A stretch of DNA of 64,000 nt from Bacteroidales bacterium (GCA_016288655.1 JAEEKX010000016.1:55960-119959); one strand, 5' to 3'; counted from the stretch's first letter, positions 16,091-26,491 are shown. Numbers and translations: made by a program. The notes: generated by a model not told the origin, from the letters alone.

Positions 16091-18286
16091 ATGCAGAAGT
16101 TCACCGAAAAGGATATCAAAAAGATGCTGAAGAAGATTTTCGGCTTCAGTCAATTCAAAGGGAACCAGTTGGAAATCATCAAGGCCTTGTTGGACGGCAA
16201 CGACTGTTTTGTCATCATGCCGACCGGCGGTGGGAAGTCGATGTGCTACCAGCTGCCGGCGCTGATGAGTGAAGGCACGGCCATCATCATCTCCCCGCTG
16301 ATCGCGTTGATGAAGAACCAGGTTGATGCCATCCGCAACTACAGCACTGAAGACGGAGTGGCGCACTTCCTCAACTCCTCCCTCTCCAAAGCCGAGATCA
16401 ACACCGTGCGCGAAGACCTGCTGAGCGGCAAGACGAAGCTGCTGTATGTGGCGCCCGAGTCGTTGACGAAAGACGAGAACATCGACTTTTTCAAAGCCAT
16501 CAACATCTCGTTCTATGCCATCGACGAGGCGCACTGCATCTCCGAATGGGGGCACGACTTCCGTCCGGAGTACCGCAACATCCGCTCCATCATCGACGCC
16601 ATCGGGGCCAAGGTGCCGGTGATCGCCCTGACGGCCACCGCCACCCCCAAGGTGCAGAACGACATCCAGAAGAACTTGGCCATGACGCATGCCAAAATCT
16701 TCATCTCCTCCTTCAACCGGCCCAACCTTTATTACGAGATTCGGGAGAAGACCAAGGATGTCGATAAGGAGATCGTCAAGTTCATCAAGGACCACCCGGG
16801 CAAGTCGGGCATCATTTACTGTTTGAGTAGAAAAAAGGTGGAAGAGTTTGCCAGCTTCTTGCAGGTCAACAAGATACGGGCACTTCCATACCATGCGGGC
16901 TTGGATTCCAAGACCCGTGTAGAGAATCAGGATGCCTTCCTGATGGAGAAGGCGGAGGTGATTGTCGCCACCATCGCTTTCGGCATGGGCATCGACAAGC
17001 CCGACGTGCGCTTCGTCATCCACTACGACATGCCGAAGAGTCTGGAGGGCTACTATCAGGAGACGGGGCGTGCCGGCCGTGACGATGGCGAGGGCATCTG
17101 CATCGCCTTTTACGACTATAAGGACCTCTACAAATTGGAGAAGTTCTCCACAAAGAAGGCCGTGGCGCAACAGGAGATCGTGAAGCAGTTGCTGGCGGAG
17201 ACCGCCGCCTATGCCGAATCAACCAGTTGCCGCCGCAAGCACCTGCTCCACTACTTCGGAGAGAACTACGCCGAGGAGAACTGCCACAACTGCGACAACT
17301 GTTGCCACCCGAAGCCGAAGGTGAACGCTTCCGAGCAGATTCAACTCGCTTTGGAGGTGATACAGACCGTGAAACAGCAGTTCAAGGAGGATCATATCAT
17401 TGACATCCTGACGGGCAATAAAACCACCTCTATCACCAAATTCAAGCACAATAAACTGAAACAGTTCGGAGAAGGGGAGGAGTATGATGCCAAATTCTGG
17501 TCGAATGTCATCCGTTTGGCCATTTTCGACGAGTTGATAGTGAAGGACGTCGAGAACTACGGCCTGCTGAAGATCACGGAGAAGGGCGAGCGGTACATGC
17601 GGAATCCTTACTCCATCATGATTGCCAAGCCCGTCACGGACGACCAGGATGAGGATGACGACGAGGAGATCATGCCCAACAAGGGCGAGGCCATCGACAA
17701 CGTTCTTTTCTCCCTGCTGAAGGACCTGCGCAAGACGATTGCGCAGCGCGAGAATATCCCGCCGTTTGTCATCTTTCAGGACCCGTCGCTAGAGGACATG
17801 TGTACGCAGTACCCGACGACCATCGAGGAGATGACCCACATCAGCGGCGTGGGGGCAGGCAAGGCGCAGAAGCACGGGCAGCCCTTCATCGAACTCATCA
17901 AGAAGTATGTGGAGGAGAACGAGATCGAACGCCCGCAGGACTTTGTGGTCAAGTCGGTGATCAACAAGTCGGCGCTGAAGGTCTATATCATCCAGAACAT
18001 CGACAGAAAACTCAACTTCGAGGACATCGCCATCGCCAAGGGTCTCGACATGGACGAGTTCCTGACGGAGGTCGAGAGCATCGTCGCCTCGGGCACCAAA
18101 CTCGACATCGACTACTACATCGACGAGTACATCGAACCCTACCATCAGGAGGACATTTTGGACTATTTCGCCAATGCCGAATCCGACTCCGTGGAGGACG
18201 CTTTGTCCGCGTTGGGAGAGGATGAATATTCGTTGGAGGAGATCCGGATTATGAAGATCAAGTTCATGTCAGACCTCGGAAATTGA
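16091..18286 (+). CDS. recQ: ATP-dependent DNA helicase RecQ
   Basis: RecQ is a 3'-5' superfamily 2 helicase for recombination and replication-fork repair. The 731-residue product has Walker A with Lys49 in MPTGGGKSMCYQ, the DEAH box at 145-148 in AIDEAHCISEWGHDF, SAT-like ALTATATP, and motif VI in YYQETGRAGRD. A zinc cluster lies near 378-402 (Cys in TSCRRKH and ENCHNCDNCC), followed by a winged helix. The HRDC domain lies at about 530-610 (LLKDLRKTIAQRENIPPFVI). About 100 further acidic residues follow it. A hairpin-like terminator comes immediately after the stop. Confidence 0.96.
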   Translation: MQKFTEKDIKKMLKKIFGFSQFKGNQLEIIKALLDGNDCFVIMPTGGGKSMCYQLPALMSEGTAIIISPLIALMKNQVDAIRNYSTEDGVAHFLNSSLSKAEINTVREDLLSGKTKLLYVAPESLTKDENIDFFKAINISFYAIDEAHCISEWGHDFRPEYRNIRSIIDAIGAKVPVIALTATATPKVQNDIQKNLAMTHAKIFISSFNRPNLYYEIREKTKDVDKEIVKFIKDHPGKSGIIYCLSRKKVEEFASFLQVNKIRALPYHAGLDSKTRVENQDAFLMEKAEVIVATIAFGMGIDKPDVRFVIHYDMPKSLEGYYQETGRAGRDDGEGICIAFYDYKDLYKLEKFSTKKAVAQQEIVKQLLAETAAYAESTSCRRKHLLHYFGENYAEENCHNCDNCCHPKPKVNASEQIQLALEVIQTVKQQFKEDHIIDILTGNKTTSITKFKHNKLKQFGEGEEYDAKFWSNVIRLAIFDELIVKDVENYGLLKITEKGERYMRNPYSIMIAKPVTDDQDEDDDEEIMPNKGEAIDNVLFSLLKDLRKTIAQRENIPPFVIFQDPSLEDMCTQYPTTIEEMTHISGVGAGKAQKHGQPFIELIKKYVEENEIERPQDFVVKSVINKSALKVYIIQNIDRKLNFEDIAIAKGLDMDEFLTEVESIVASGTKLDIDYYIDEYIEPYHQEDILDYFANAESDSVEDALSALGEDEYSLEEIRIMKIKFMSDLGN

Positions 18287-18302
18287 TCCGATTTCCTATC
18301 CT

Positions 18303-18355
18303 AAAAAAAATCTCGTTTTTTTGTCTCCGAGAGGCGGAAAAGCGAGATTTTTTTT
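18303..18355. terminator. Inverted-repeat terminator between recQ and gyrB
   Basis: Perfect 13-bp arms (AAAAAAAATCTCG at 18303-18315 and CGAGATTTTTTTT at 18343-18355) flank a 27-nt loop containing a smaller TCTC/GAGA hairpin. The T-run fits termination of recQ. It ends one base before the gyrB promoter box begins. Confidence 0.7.
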
Positions 18356-18356
18356 G

Positions 18357-18364
18357 TAAATTTG
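18357..18364 (+). promoter_or_regulatory. Promoter -7 element TAAATTTG for gyrB
   Basis: TAAATTTGCA lies 32 nt before the gyrB ATG, directly abutting the recQ terminator. Confidence 0.55.
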
Positions 18365-18378
18365 CAGTGTTATATTAA

Positions 18379-20367
<1,989 letters not shown>

Positions 20368-20378
20368 TATTCCTCGTT

Positions 20379-21170
20379 ATGAACGACCCCGAAAGCCAGC
20401 CCAACACCCCCATCCAAGAAGAGAACATCTTCACCGACAGCACATTGAGTGAGGATATCGCTCCCGTGCAACTCACGGAAACCGACTCCGCGGAAAAAGA
20501 GACCGCCATCATCCTGGAAGATGTGGATGTCTTCCAGAAGAAGATCCTCATCCTCTCCAAGGTATCCTTCGTCATCCATAAGGGAGAATTTGTGTATTTG
20601 GTGGGAAAGACCGGCGCGGGCAAGTCGTCCATTCTTAAGATTCTGTTGGCTGAGATTGCGGTGAAGACGGGGCGTGCCGAGTGCGCCGGCTTCGACCTGC
20701 GCACCATCAAGACGCGGAAAATACCCTACCTCCGCCGCAAGCTGGGGGTCATCTTCCAGGATTACCAGTTGTTGGTCGATAAGACCGTGCGCGAGAATCT
20801 GCAGGCGGCCTTGAAAGCCACTGGTTGGAAGGAGAAGAAGACCATGGACTCCCGCATCGACGAGGTGCTCAAACTCGTCCATTTGGAAACCAAGGACTTC
20901 AAGTACCCGCACCAACTCTCCGGCGGCGAGCAGCAGCGCGTCTGCATCGCCCGCGCCCTGCTCAACAACCCCGAGGTCATCCTCGCCGACGAACCGACGG
21001 GCAACCTCGATCCCATCTCCGCCGAGGAGATCTTCCAACTCCTGCACGACCTCAACCGCGAGCAAGGCACCACCGTGCTGATGTGCACCCACAACTTCAC
21101 GATGCTTGACAAGTTCCCGTCCCGCACCATCTGCATCGAAGACGGCAAGTTGTTGGATACTATGCTCTAA
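20379..21170 (+). CDS. ftsE: FtsE-like cell-division ABC transporter ATPase
   Basis: FtsE with the membrane protein FtsX controls peptidoglycan hydrolases at the septum. The 263-residue product has Walker A at 76-84 (GKTGAGKSS), Q-loop VIFQDYQLL, ABC signature at 180-187 (LSGGEQQR) and Walker B at about 200-205 (VILADEP). The ADEPTGNLDP context is typical of FtsE/LolD-type ATPases. The first 40 or so residues are an acidic Glu/Asp/Thr-rich extension not found in short FtsE proteins. No ftsX is adjacent; the next gene, a glycosyltransferase, starts 2 nt after the stop. LolD/MacB-like transport is the alternative. Confidence 0.82.
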   Translation: MNDPESQPNTPIQEENIFTDSTLSEDIAPVQLTETDSAEKETAIILEDVDVFQKKILILSKVSFVIHKGEFVYLVGKTGAGKSSILKILLAEIAVKTGRAECAGFDLRTIKTRKIPYLRRKLGVIFQDYQLLVDKTVRENLQAALKATGWKEKKTMDSRIDEVLKLVHLETKDFKYPHQLSGGEQQRVCIARALLNNPEVILADEPTGNLDPISAEEIFQLLHDLNREQGTTVLMCTHNFTMLDKFPSRTICIEDGKLLDTML

Positions 21171-21171
21171 T

Positions 21172-22077
21172 ATGCTATCCATCTGCATCCCCATCCACAA
21201 CTGGGACGTCACCAAACTGGTCCGCGACCTGAAAACCCAGGCCGACAAATTGAAGGTGGCGTACGAAATCCTGTTGTTGGACGATGCTTCCGACTACGAG
21301 TATCAGAAAAAAAACGCCCAACTTGACTTTTTAGACCACGTCACCTACCTCCAGAGTTACATCAACATGGGTAGGTCTGTCGTGCGCAACACATTGGCAG
21401 TCAAGTCACAATATCCCTATCTGCTCTTTATGGACTGCGATGTGACCGTGACGCACCGCGATTACCTGAAGAAGTATTTGGAGGCGCTTCCCGCCAAGGT
21501 GGTGGTGGGCGGCGCGGAGTTCAAACCCAAGAAACCGCGGAAGGAGAATGTCCTGCGTTGGAAATACGGGATAGTACGCGAACAGGTGCCCGCCGAGGTC
21601 CGGAGAAAAGACCCCAACGCCGCCTTTTCCACCTTCAATTTTATCATAGAAAAGGAGATTTTCGATACTGTGCAGTTTGATGAGACTCTGCAAGGATATG
21701 GCCACGAGGACACCCTATTCGGTTTGGACCTGGAGGCGCACGGCATTACCATCTCGCACATCGACAACCCGTTGCGACACGATGTCAGCCGTTCGAGCAA
21801 CCAGTTTCTGAAACAGACGCGCAACAGCATCGACAACCTCCTGATCATTGCGGACAAGGTGGAGAACCGCGACCGGCTGGAGCAGAGCATCACGTTGCTG
21901 CGCACCTACCGGAAGTTGGAAAAACGGCATCTGCTGGGGCTTTATCGTCTTTTCTATCAAATGTTCGGGAAAATGATCGAGAAGAATCTCCGTTCCCCGA
22001 ACCCGAAAATCAGGGCATTCGACCTCTATAAGTTGGGTTATCTGGTAGAAAAAATGAAAGCCGAGAAGAATTCTTAA
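21172..22077 (+). CDS. Family 2 glycosyltransferase
   Basis: A 301-residue GT-A fold glycosyltransferase. MLSICIPIHNWDVTKLV is the nucleotide-binding strand; LLDDASDY and a metal-binding Asp-Cys-Asp (about residues 86-88 in LFMDCDVTV) fit GT2. GYGHEDTLFGLDLEAHG corresponds to the acceptor/catalytic E-D segment. The start is the ATG separated by one base from the ftsE stop, implying translational coupling. It ends convergently with the ClC gene with a 4-bp overlap of stops. Donor and acceptor are not predictable. Confidence 0.85.
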   Translation: MLSICIPIHNWDVTKLVRDLKTQADKLKVAYEILLLDDASDYEYQKKNAQLDFLDHVTYLQSYINMGRSVVRNTLAVKSQYPYLLFMDCDVTVTHRDYLKKYLEALPAKVVVGGAEFKPKKPRKENVLRWKYGIVREQVPAEVRRKDPNAAFSTFNFIIEKEIFDTVQFDETLQGYGHEDTLFGLDLEAHGITISHIDNPLRHDVSRSSNQFLKQTRNSIDNLLIIADKVENRDRLEQSITLLRTYRKLEKRHLLGLYRLFYQMFGKMIEKNLRSPNPKIRAFDLYKLGYLVEKMKAEKNS

Positions 22078-23861
22078 TCGTCTGATTCTTCTGCAATTAC
22101 ATCTTTATAAGCGTCCAAAACCTTCGCGCGCGAAAGGAAGCCGAGATATTTGCGGTCGGAGGTGATGACGGGGAGGTTGAAGTTTTGGGTCTGGTGGAAT
22201 TTGGCAATCATTTCCTCGGCACTGTCGGTATTGAAGACGACGACGTCGGGGATATAGAGCAGGTCGCGCACGCGGTAGGTGTCGTAGAGTTCGGGCTTGA
22301 AGATAACGTCGCGATGGTCGTCCATCAGCAGCAGGCCGACGAATTTGCGGTCGTCGTCGATGACGACGAAGATGTTGCGTTTGCTGTCGGCGATCACCTC
22401 CACGTACTGCCGCAGGGTGGCGTTGAGGGGCACGGTGCGCACGTTGGTGTCGAGCAGTCCGAGGAAGTCGATCTGGCGCACGGCATATTTATCCTTGTTG
22501 TGGGTTTTGAGTTTTCCTTTCTGGGCGAGTTTGCGGGTATAGACGGAGTAGGGTTCGAAGAACTTGGAGGTGAGGTAGGCGATGGGGGAGGTGACCATGA
22601 GGGGGATGAGGAGGCCGAAGCCGGTGGTGAGTTCGGCGATGAGGAAGATGCCGGTGAGCGGGGCGTGCATGACGCCTGCGAGCACGCCCGCCATGCCTGC
22701 GAGCACGCAGTTGGTGATGGGGGCGTCGATGTCGAAGAAATAGCGCAGTGTCACGGCGATGAGGTAGCCGAGGAAGGCGCCGGTGAAGAGCGAAGGAGCG
22801 AAGACGCCGCCCACGCCGCCCGCCGCGTTGGTGATGGCCGTGGCCACCACCTTCAGAATCACGATGCCGAGCAGGAAGAGCAGCAGGATTCCGTATTGGT
22901 GGCTGATGATGCCGAAGAACGGAGAGTTCTTGAAGAGCGAGACGCTGTCGTCGCGCATGAGCGAGGCGATGTTCTCGTAGCCCTCGCCGTAGAAGGCGGG
23001 GAAGATGAAGATGAGCGCGCCGAGGGCGACGCTGCCGAGGATGAGTTTCACACGCCACTGTTTGATCTTGGCGAACAGCCCTTCCACGAAGCGCGAGGTG
23101 CGCAGGAAATAGACCGACAGGAGGCCGGCGGAGACGCCGATGACGATATAGACCCAGATGTTGTGCAGTTGGAACGGCGTGGTGGGCGCGTTGGTGAGCA
23201 TGACGTCTTCGCCGAGAAAGCAGAGGGAGAGGAAGGTGCCGGTGGCGGCGGAGATGAGCAACGGCACCACCGTCGTCGCCGTCAGGTCGAGCATGAGCAC
23301 TTCGATGGCGAAGACCACCGAGGCGATGGGCGCCTTGAAGATGGCCGCCATGGCCGCCGCGCTGCCGCAGCCGAGCAGCAGGATCGTCTGCTTCGGCGAC
23401 AGTTGGAAGAGCCGCGCCAAGTTGGAGCCCACCGCCGAGCCGGTGAGCACGATCGGGGCCTCCATACCTACCGAACCGCCGAAGCCAACCGTCAGCGAAC
23501 TCGCTATCATCGAACTATATACGTTGTGCGAACGGAGCTTTCCTCCGTAGTTGCTGATGGCGTTTAGCACGATGCTCACCCCGTGGCTGATGTCGTCCTT
23601 CACGAAAAAGCGGACAAACAACACGGTCAGCAGAATGCCCACCATCGGAAAGGCCAAGTAGAGGTAGTTGACCTGGGCCTCGGGAAGCGCCGTGGTGAGC
23701 AGTTGCGTGGTGAAGTACAGCAGGTTCTTGACCACAATGGCGACAGTAGCACCGCATACCCCCACGAATAGACTGAGCAACAGCAGGGTGTTCCTTCCGG
23801 AAACTCTTGTTATCCAATCTCTTACAGCAATAAGTTTCGATTTGCGAGGGAAATCTTTCAT
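22074..23861 (-). CDS. ClC family chloride channel/transporter with CBS pair
   Basis: A 595-residue multi-span membrane protein. The start MKDFPRKSKL is chosen because it begins just downstream of a promoter box; the longer open frame is not signal-like. The ion-path motif GGSVGMEAPIV holds the gating glutamate Glu134; the family more often has GxEGP, so Ala replaces Gly. A second filter-like segment is GGVGGVFAPSLF. Two CBS domains occupy about 455-590 (for example VIADSKRNIFVVIDDDRKFV and FNLPVITSDRKYLGFLSRAK) and may bind adenosine nucleotides. Channel versus H+/Cl- exchanger is undecided. Confidence 0.92.
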   Translation of the reverse strand: MKDFPRKSKLIAVRDWITRVSGRNTLLLLSLFVGVCGATVAIVVKNLLYFTTQLLTTALPEAQVNYLYLAFPMVGILLTVLFVRFFVKDDISHGVSIVLNAISNYGGKLRSHNVYSSMIASSLTVGFGGSVGMEAPIVLTGSAVGSNLARLFQLSPKQTILLLGCGSAAAMAAIFKAPIASVVFAIEVLMLDLTATTVVPLLISAATGTFLSLCFLGEDVMLTNAPTTPFQLHNIWVYIVIGVSAGLLSVYFLRTSRFVEGLFAKIKQWRVKLILGSVALGALIFIFPAFYGEGYENIASLMRDDSVSLFKNSPFFGIISHQYGILLLFLLGIVILKVVATAITNAAGGVGGVFAPSLFTGAFLGYLIAVTLRYFFDIDAPITNCVLAGMAGVLAGVMHAPLTGIFLIAELTTGFGLLIPLMVTSPIAYLTSKFFEPYSVYTRKLAQKGKLKTHNKDKYAVRQIDFLGLLDTNVRTVPLNATLRQYVEVIADSKRNIFVVIDDDRKFVGLLLMDDHRDVIFKPELYDTYRVRDLLYIPDVVVFNTDSAEEMIAKFHQTQNFNLPVITSDRKYLGFLSRAKVLDAYKDVIAEESDD

Positions 23862-23878
23862 CGGATGGTTGTGAGTCG

Positions 23879-23886
23879 CAAAAGTA
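23879..23886 (-). promoter_or_regulatory. Promoter -7 element TACTTTTG for the ClC gene
   Basis: The minus strand reads TACTTTTGCG 17 nt before the ATG at 23861, implying a very short leader. Confidence 0.5.
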
Positions 23887-23978
23887 CGATTTTTTTCCAT
23901 TCCATCATACGGTCGGCGCGTGTCATATTTTTTTTCTCGTGAGTCGAAACGTACGGTTCGTGAAGAACTGAAAGGTAA

Positions 23979-23998
23979 AGACAACGCATGCGTTGTCT
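23979..23998. repeat. Perfect 20-bp palindrome, copy 1
   Basis: AGACAACGCATGCGTTGTCT, identical to its own reverse complement. An identical copy lies 107 bp further on at 24086-24105. Confidence 0.9.
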
Positions 23999-24005
23999 CA
24001 AGATA

Positions 24006-24037
24006 TTGGATTATTCTTTGAAATTGTCGTACATTTG
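24006..24037 (+). promoter_or_regulatory. Promoter (TTG-N21-TACATTTG) between the two palindromes
   Basis: -33 TTG at 24006-24008 and -7 TACATTTG at 24030-24037 with 21 bp between them, the spacing reported for Bacteroides promoters. It drives the small ORF and lipoprotein downstream. Confidence 0.6.
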
Positions 24038-24054
24038 CAGGCGAAAAAATGTAA

Positions 24055-24074
24055 GGACGAATGATGATTCGCCC
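24055..24074. repeat. Short hairpin in the leader (CGAAT ... ATTCG)
   Basis: CGAAT (24058-24062) and ATTCG (24067-24071) pair around GATG, extended by GG/CC with one mismatch. It resembles GGCGAAT-type intergenic repeats of Bacteroidota. Confidence 0.5.
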
Positions 24075-24085
24075 ATCCAACGTAC

Positions 24086-24105
24086 AGACAACGCATGCGT
24101 TGTCT
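24086..24105. repeat. Perfect 20-bp palindrome, copy 2
   Basis: Same sequence as at 23979-23998. It would lie in the transcribed leader, 31 bp before the 38-codon ORF. Confidence 0.9.
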
Positions 24106-24136
24106 CTGCCCAACAAACCAACAAAAAACAACCATC

Positions 24137-24253
24137 ATGAAAAAAATATCATTATTCTTCGCACAGCAGAAAATCGAGGAGATGACGCTCTACATCCTCC
24201 AGTTGGAAGAGCGTGTGCAGCAGCTTGAAAATGGGAAAGGGGGTACGAGATGA
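24137..24253 (+). CDS. 38-residue coiled-coil small protein
   Basis: A short ORF, MKKISLFFAQQKIEEMTLYI and so on, ending LENGKGGTR. Its middle reads as an amphipathic helix with heptad leucines (TLYILQLEERVQQLE). That segment resembles the C-terminal coiled coil of intramolecular-chaperone (S74-type) surface proteins, so it could be a remnant of such a gene or a true small protein. Its TGA overlaps the next ATG (ATGA), which argues that it is translated and couples to the lipoprotein gene. Function unknown. Confidence 0.5.
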   Translation: MKKISLFFAQQKIEEMTLYILQLEERVQQLENGKGGTR

Positions 24254-24741
24254 AAAAGATGTTGGTCGTTTGCATAATTCTTTTGGTTGGTGCCATCCTG
24301 CTGGAATCGTGCAGTAAAAAACATTGTTATGAACCAATGTATAACAATCCTCCAGCATTGTCTGTCACCGAATACAACTCCTGTCGCGCCATTGTATATA
24401 ATTACAGAGCATATATGGGAGAAGGTGAAGAAAGACTTCGACCGATGGATCACAGGGATACGATACGTGTTTGCGGATACATTACACCTTGTACGAATCG
24501 TTATGCCCACAACTGCGAGTACAGTTTGGTGGACAAGTTACCTGCTTCAAATGCGCAATCAGATTGCGAAGTGCCGATGGAATGGTGGACGTTCCCTGAT
24601 TCGGCTTCCGTTGATGACACCCGAAAATGTTATGTAACTGGGTTGATAACTTTTGAAATAGAAAGAAAAAAGCAAGATGAAATGAGTCCTTGCGATATTA
24701 TCATCCCACAAATTCACCCTATTGAATATCATTTTGAATAA
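24250..24741 (+). CDS. Hypothetical lipoprotein
   Basis: A 163-residue exported protein with signal MKKMLVVCIILLVGAILLES and a lipobox-type cysteine in LESCSKK. The mature part has nine further cysteines (for example HCYEP, NSCRAI, RVCGYITPC, HNCEY), unusual for its size and compatible with periplasmic or surface disulfides. No known domain is recognised. It starts inside the stop codon of the 38-residue ORF. Base composition is more AT-rich and codon use less biased than in the neighbouring housekeeping genes, as in accessory DNA. Confidence 0.7.
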   Translation: MKKMLVVCIILLVGAILLESCSKKHCYEPMYNNPPALSVTEYNSCRAIVYNYRAYMGEGEERLRPMDHRDTIRVCGYITPCTNRYAHNCEYSLVDKLPASNAQSDCEVPMEWWTFPDSASVDDTRKCYVTGLITFEIERKKQDEMSPCDIIIPQIHPIEYHFE

Positions 24742-24742
24742 A

Positions 24743-24782
24743 TAGGGTTTCCTGCCCTTGTCGGCAGATGGGCAGCACCCTA
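24743..24782. terminator. Hairpin between convergent lipoprotein and menG genes
   Basis: Nested inverted repeat: TAGGGT/ACCCTA outside (24743-24748 and 24777-24782) and CTGCCC/GGGCAG inside (24752-24757 and 24770-24775). It fills the 52-bp gap between converging genes, so a bidirectional terminator is likely although there is no long T-run. Confidence 0.5.
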
Positions 24783-24793
24783 CCACCGGAGTC

Positions 24794-25495
24794 CTATTTG
24801 ACTGCGGTGTAGAGCCGGCAGACGCCAAAGGTGAGGTTCCGCACTTCGCCGTGCGAGAAGCCCGCTTGTAGGAGCATGGGCAGGAACTCCGGCGGCTTGG
24901 GAAAGGCCAACACCGACTCAGGCAGGTAGGTGTAGGCGCTGCGATTGCCGCCGACGAGGCCCCCCAACCACGGCAACACCTTCAATGTGTAGAACTTGTA
25001 TAGACCGAACAGGAAGCGGTTGTCGGGGGAGGAGAGTTCTAAGATGACGAGCCGTCCGCCCGGGCGCAGCACTCGGCACGCTTCGCGCAATCCGCGCATC
25101 CGGTCGGCATAGTTGCGCACCCCGAAGGCCACGCTCACGCGGTCGAAACTCCCGTCGCCGAAGGGAAGCGCCTCCGCGTTGCCCGTCGCGAACGTCACCA
25201 CGGAGTCCCATCCCGCCTTCCGCACCTTCTCCCGACCGATAGCCAACATCTTCTCCGACAGGTCGATGCCGGTGACGTTGCCGCCCGCCGGCAGCCGCTT
25301 CGCGATGGCGATGGCCAGGTCGCCCGTGCCCGTCGCTAAGTCCAGCACCTGCAGCGCTCCGTCGCCCTCCACGATTTGCCGCACCGCCTTGCGCCGCCAT
25401 CCACGGTCGGCGTTGAACGACATGAGGTGGTTCATGCGGTCGTACTTCGGCGCGATGCCATTGAAAAGTTCCTGGATGCTTTCGTTTGTGGGCAT
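24794..25495 (-). CDS. menG: Demethylmenaquinone methyltransferase (UbiE/MenG)
   Basis: Catalyses the last step of menaquinone synthesis, SAM-dependent methylation of demethylmenaquinone. The 233-residue product has FNGIAPKYDRMNHLMSF near the N-terminus, SAM motif I DLATGTGDLA, the post-I acidic GIDLSEKML and the UbiE signature VAFGVRNYADR. LEL(S)SPDN precedes a YTLKVLPWLGGLVGGN block also typical of UbiE. It starts 12 bp after menA on the same strand. Without ubiquinone genes in view, menaquinone is the expected substrate. Confidence 0.94.
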   Translation of the reverse strand: MPTNESIQELFNGIAPKYDRMNHLMSFNADRGWRRKAVRQIVEGDGALQVLDLATGTGDLAIAIAKRLPAGGNVTGIDLSEKMLAIGREKVRKAGWDSVVTFATGNAEALPFGDGSFDRVSVAFGVRNYADRMRGLREACRVLRPGGRLVILELSSPDNRFLFGLYKFYTLKVLPWLGGLVGGNRSAYTYLPESVLAFPKPPEFLPMLLQAGFSHGEVRNLTFGVCRLYTAVK

Positions 25496-25507
25496 GATGA
25501 CGGCGCG

Positions 25508-26398
25508 TTAGAAGGAGAATCCGGGCAGTCCGGTCAGCAGGGCGAGGACGAAGGTGCTCATCACCAGCAGGGGCAGCATCCGGTCGAGTTGTTGCCCGCG
25601 CAGGCGCCACACGCCCGACAGATGGCGTACATAAAGCGGCAGTGTGACCACTCCTATCCACTGCCACGGGGTGCGCGCCTGCGCTATCAAATAGACCGCC
25701 AGCATCAGCCAGCCGGCGACGATGAGTGCCGTCTGGTAGATCTTCGCGTTGCGCTCACCGATGCGCAGCGGCGTGGTCACCCGCGTGCCCGCGTCGGTGG
25801 CCATGTCGCGTATGTTGTTGACATTCAGCACGCCTACACTGAAACAACCGACCGCCGACGCGGGCAGCAGCAGCCATGGCGACAGCGTGTGCGCCGCCAC
25901 GTAGTAGCCGCCCATCACCGACACTAACCCGAAGAAGAGGAAGACGTAGAGGTCGCCCCAGCCACGATAGCCGTAAGGATTTTTTCCCAAGGTGTAGCGG
26001 ATCGCGGCGGCGATGGCCGCGGCGCCGAGTGCCAGCAGCGAGAGCGCCGGCGCCGACAGTAACGTGCCGAAGGAGCACCACACCATCAGCGTGCCGAAAA
26101 CCGCGCACAACACCGCCATCACGACGATGGTGCGGCGCAGGTCCCGCTCGGTCAGCGTGCCCTGTTGCAAACTGTACGCCGGACCCGTGCGACCCTCCTG
26201 GTCGGTCCCGCTGAGGTGGTCGCCCAACTCGTTCGACACGTTCGACAGGATTTGCAGGCACACCGTGGTGAGCAATGTGAGCAGAAACACGGGCCAGGAT
26301 GAGGTGTTGGCTAAAAGCAGTCCTAGCAAAACACCTGCTAATGAGAGCGGTAGCGTCCGGAGACGCATGGAGTGTACGATAGGTTTGAACTTTTTCAT
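25508..26398 (-). CDS. menA: 1,4-dihydroxy-2-naphthoate polyprenyltransferase
   Basis: MenA joins the polyprenyl tail to dihydroxynaphthoate at the inner membrane, giving demethylmenaquinone for MenG. The start at 26398 yields 296 residues beginning MKKFKPIVHSMRLRTLPLSL, the usual MenA opening. The prenyl-diphosphate-binding Asp-rich segment is NELGDHLSGTDQEGRTGP; a second acidic motif is NNIRDMATDAGTR. Eight or so hydrophobic helices follow. It is the first gene of a menA-menG unit with a promoter box 18 nt upstream of the start. Confidence 0.93.
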   Translation of the reverse strand: MKKFKPIVHSMRLRTLPLSLAGVLLGLLLANTSSWPVFLLTLLTTVCLQILSNVSNELGDHLSGTDQEGRTGPAYSLQQGTLTERDLRRTIVVMAVLCAVFGTLMVWCSFGTLLSAPALSLLALGAAAIAAAIRYTLGKNPYGYRGWGDLYVFLFFGLVSVMGGYYVAAHTLSPWLLLPASAVGCFSVGVLNVNNIRDMATDAGTRVTTPLRIGERNAKIYQTALIVAGWLMLAVYLIAQARTPWQWIGVVTLPLYVRHLSGVWRLRGQQLDRMLPLLVMSTFVLALLTGLPGFSF

Positions 26399-26415
26399 CT
26401 TCTTTTTTTGATGAG

Positions 26416-26423
26416 CAAAGATA
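26416..26423 (-). promoter_or_regulatory. Promoter -7 element TATCTTTG for menA-menG
   Basis: The minus strand reads TATCTTTGCT 18 nt before the menA ATG; the leader would be only about 10 nt. Confidence 0.5.
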
Positions 26424-26483
26424 CACATTTTTCCGGAATGAAAAAAATCGCGGCCCCGGTGTGTTTCGGTATGGAAATAATCA

Positions 26484-26491
26484 GTAACTTT
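26484..26491 (+). promoter_or_regulatory. Promoter -7 element TAACTTTG for the lipoprotein at 26575
   Basis: TAACTTTGCC on the plus strand, 83 nt before the first ATG and divergent from the menA box. Confidence 0.45.

Noticed and set aside
22185..23567. 460-codon plus-strand open frame over the ClC gene
   Set aside because: Asp/Glu/Gly/His-rich low-complexity shadow; the minus strand encodes a ClC channel with its pore motif.
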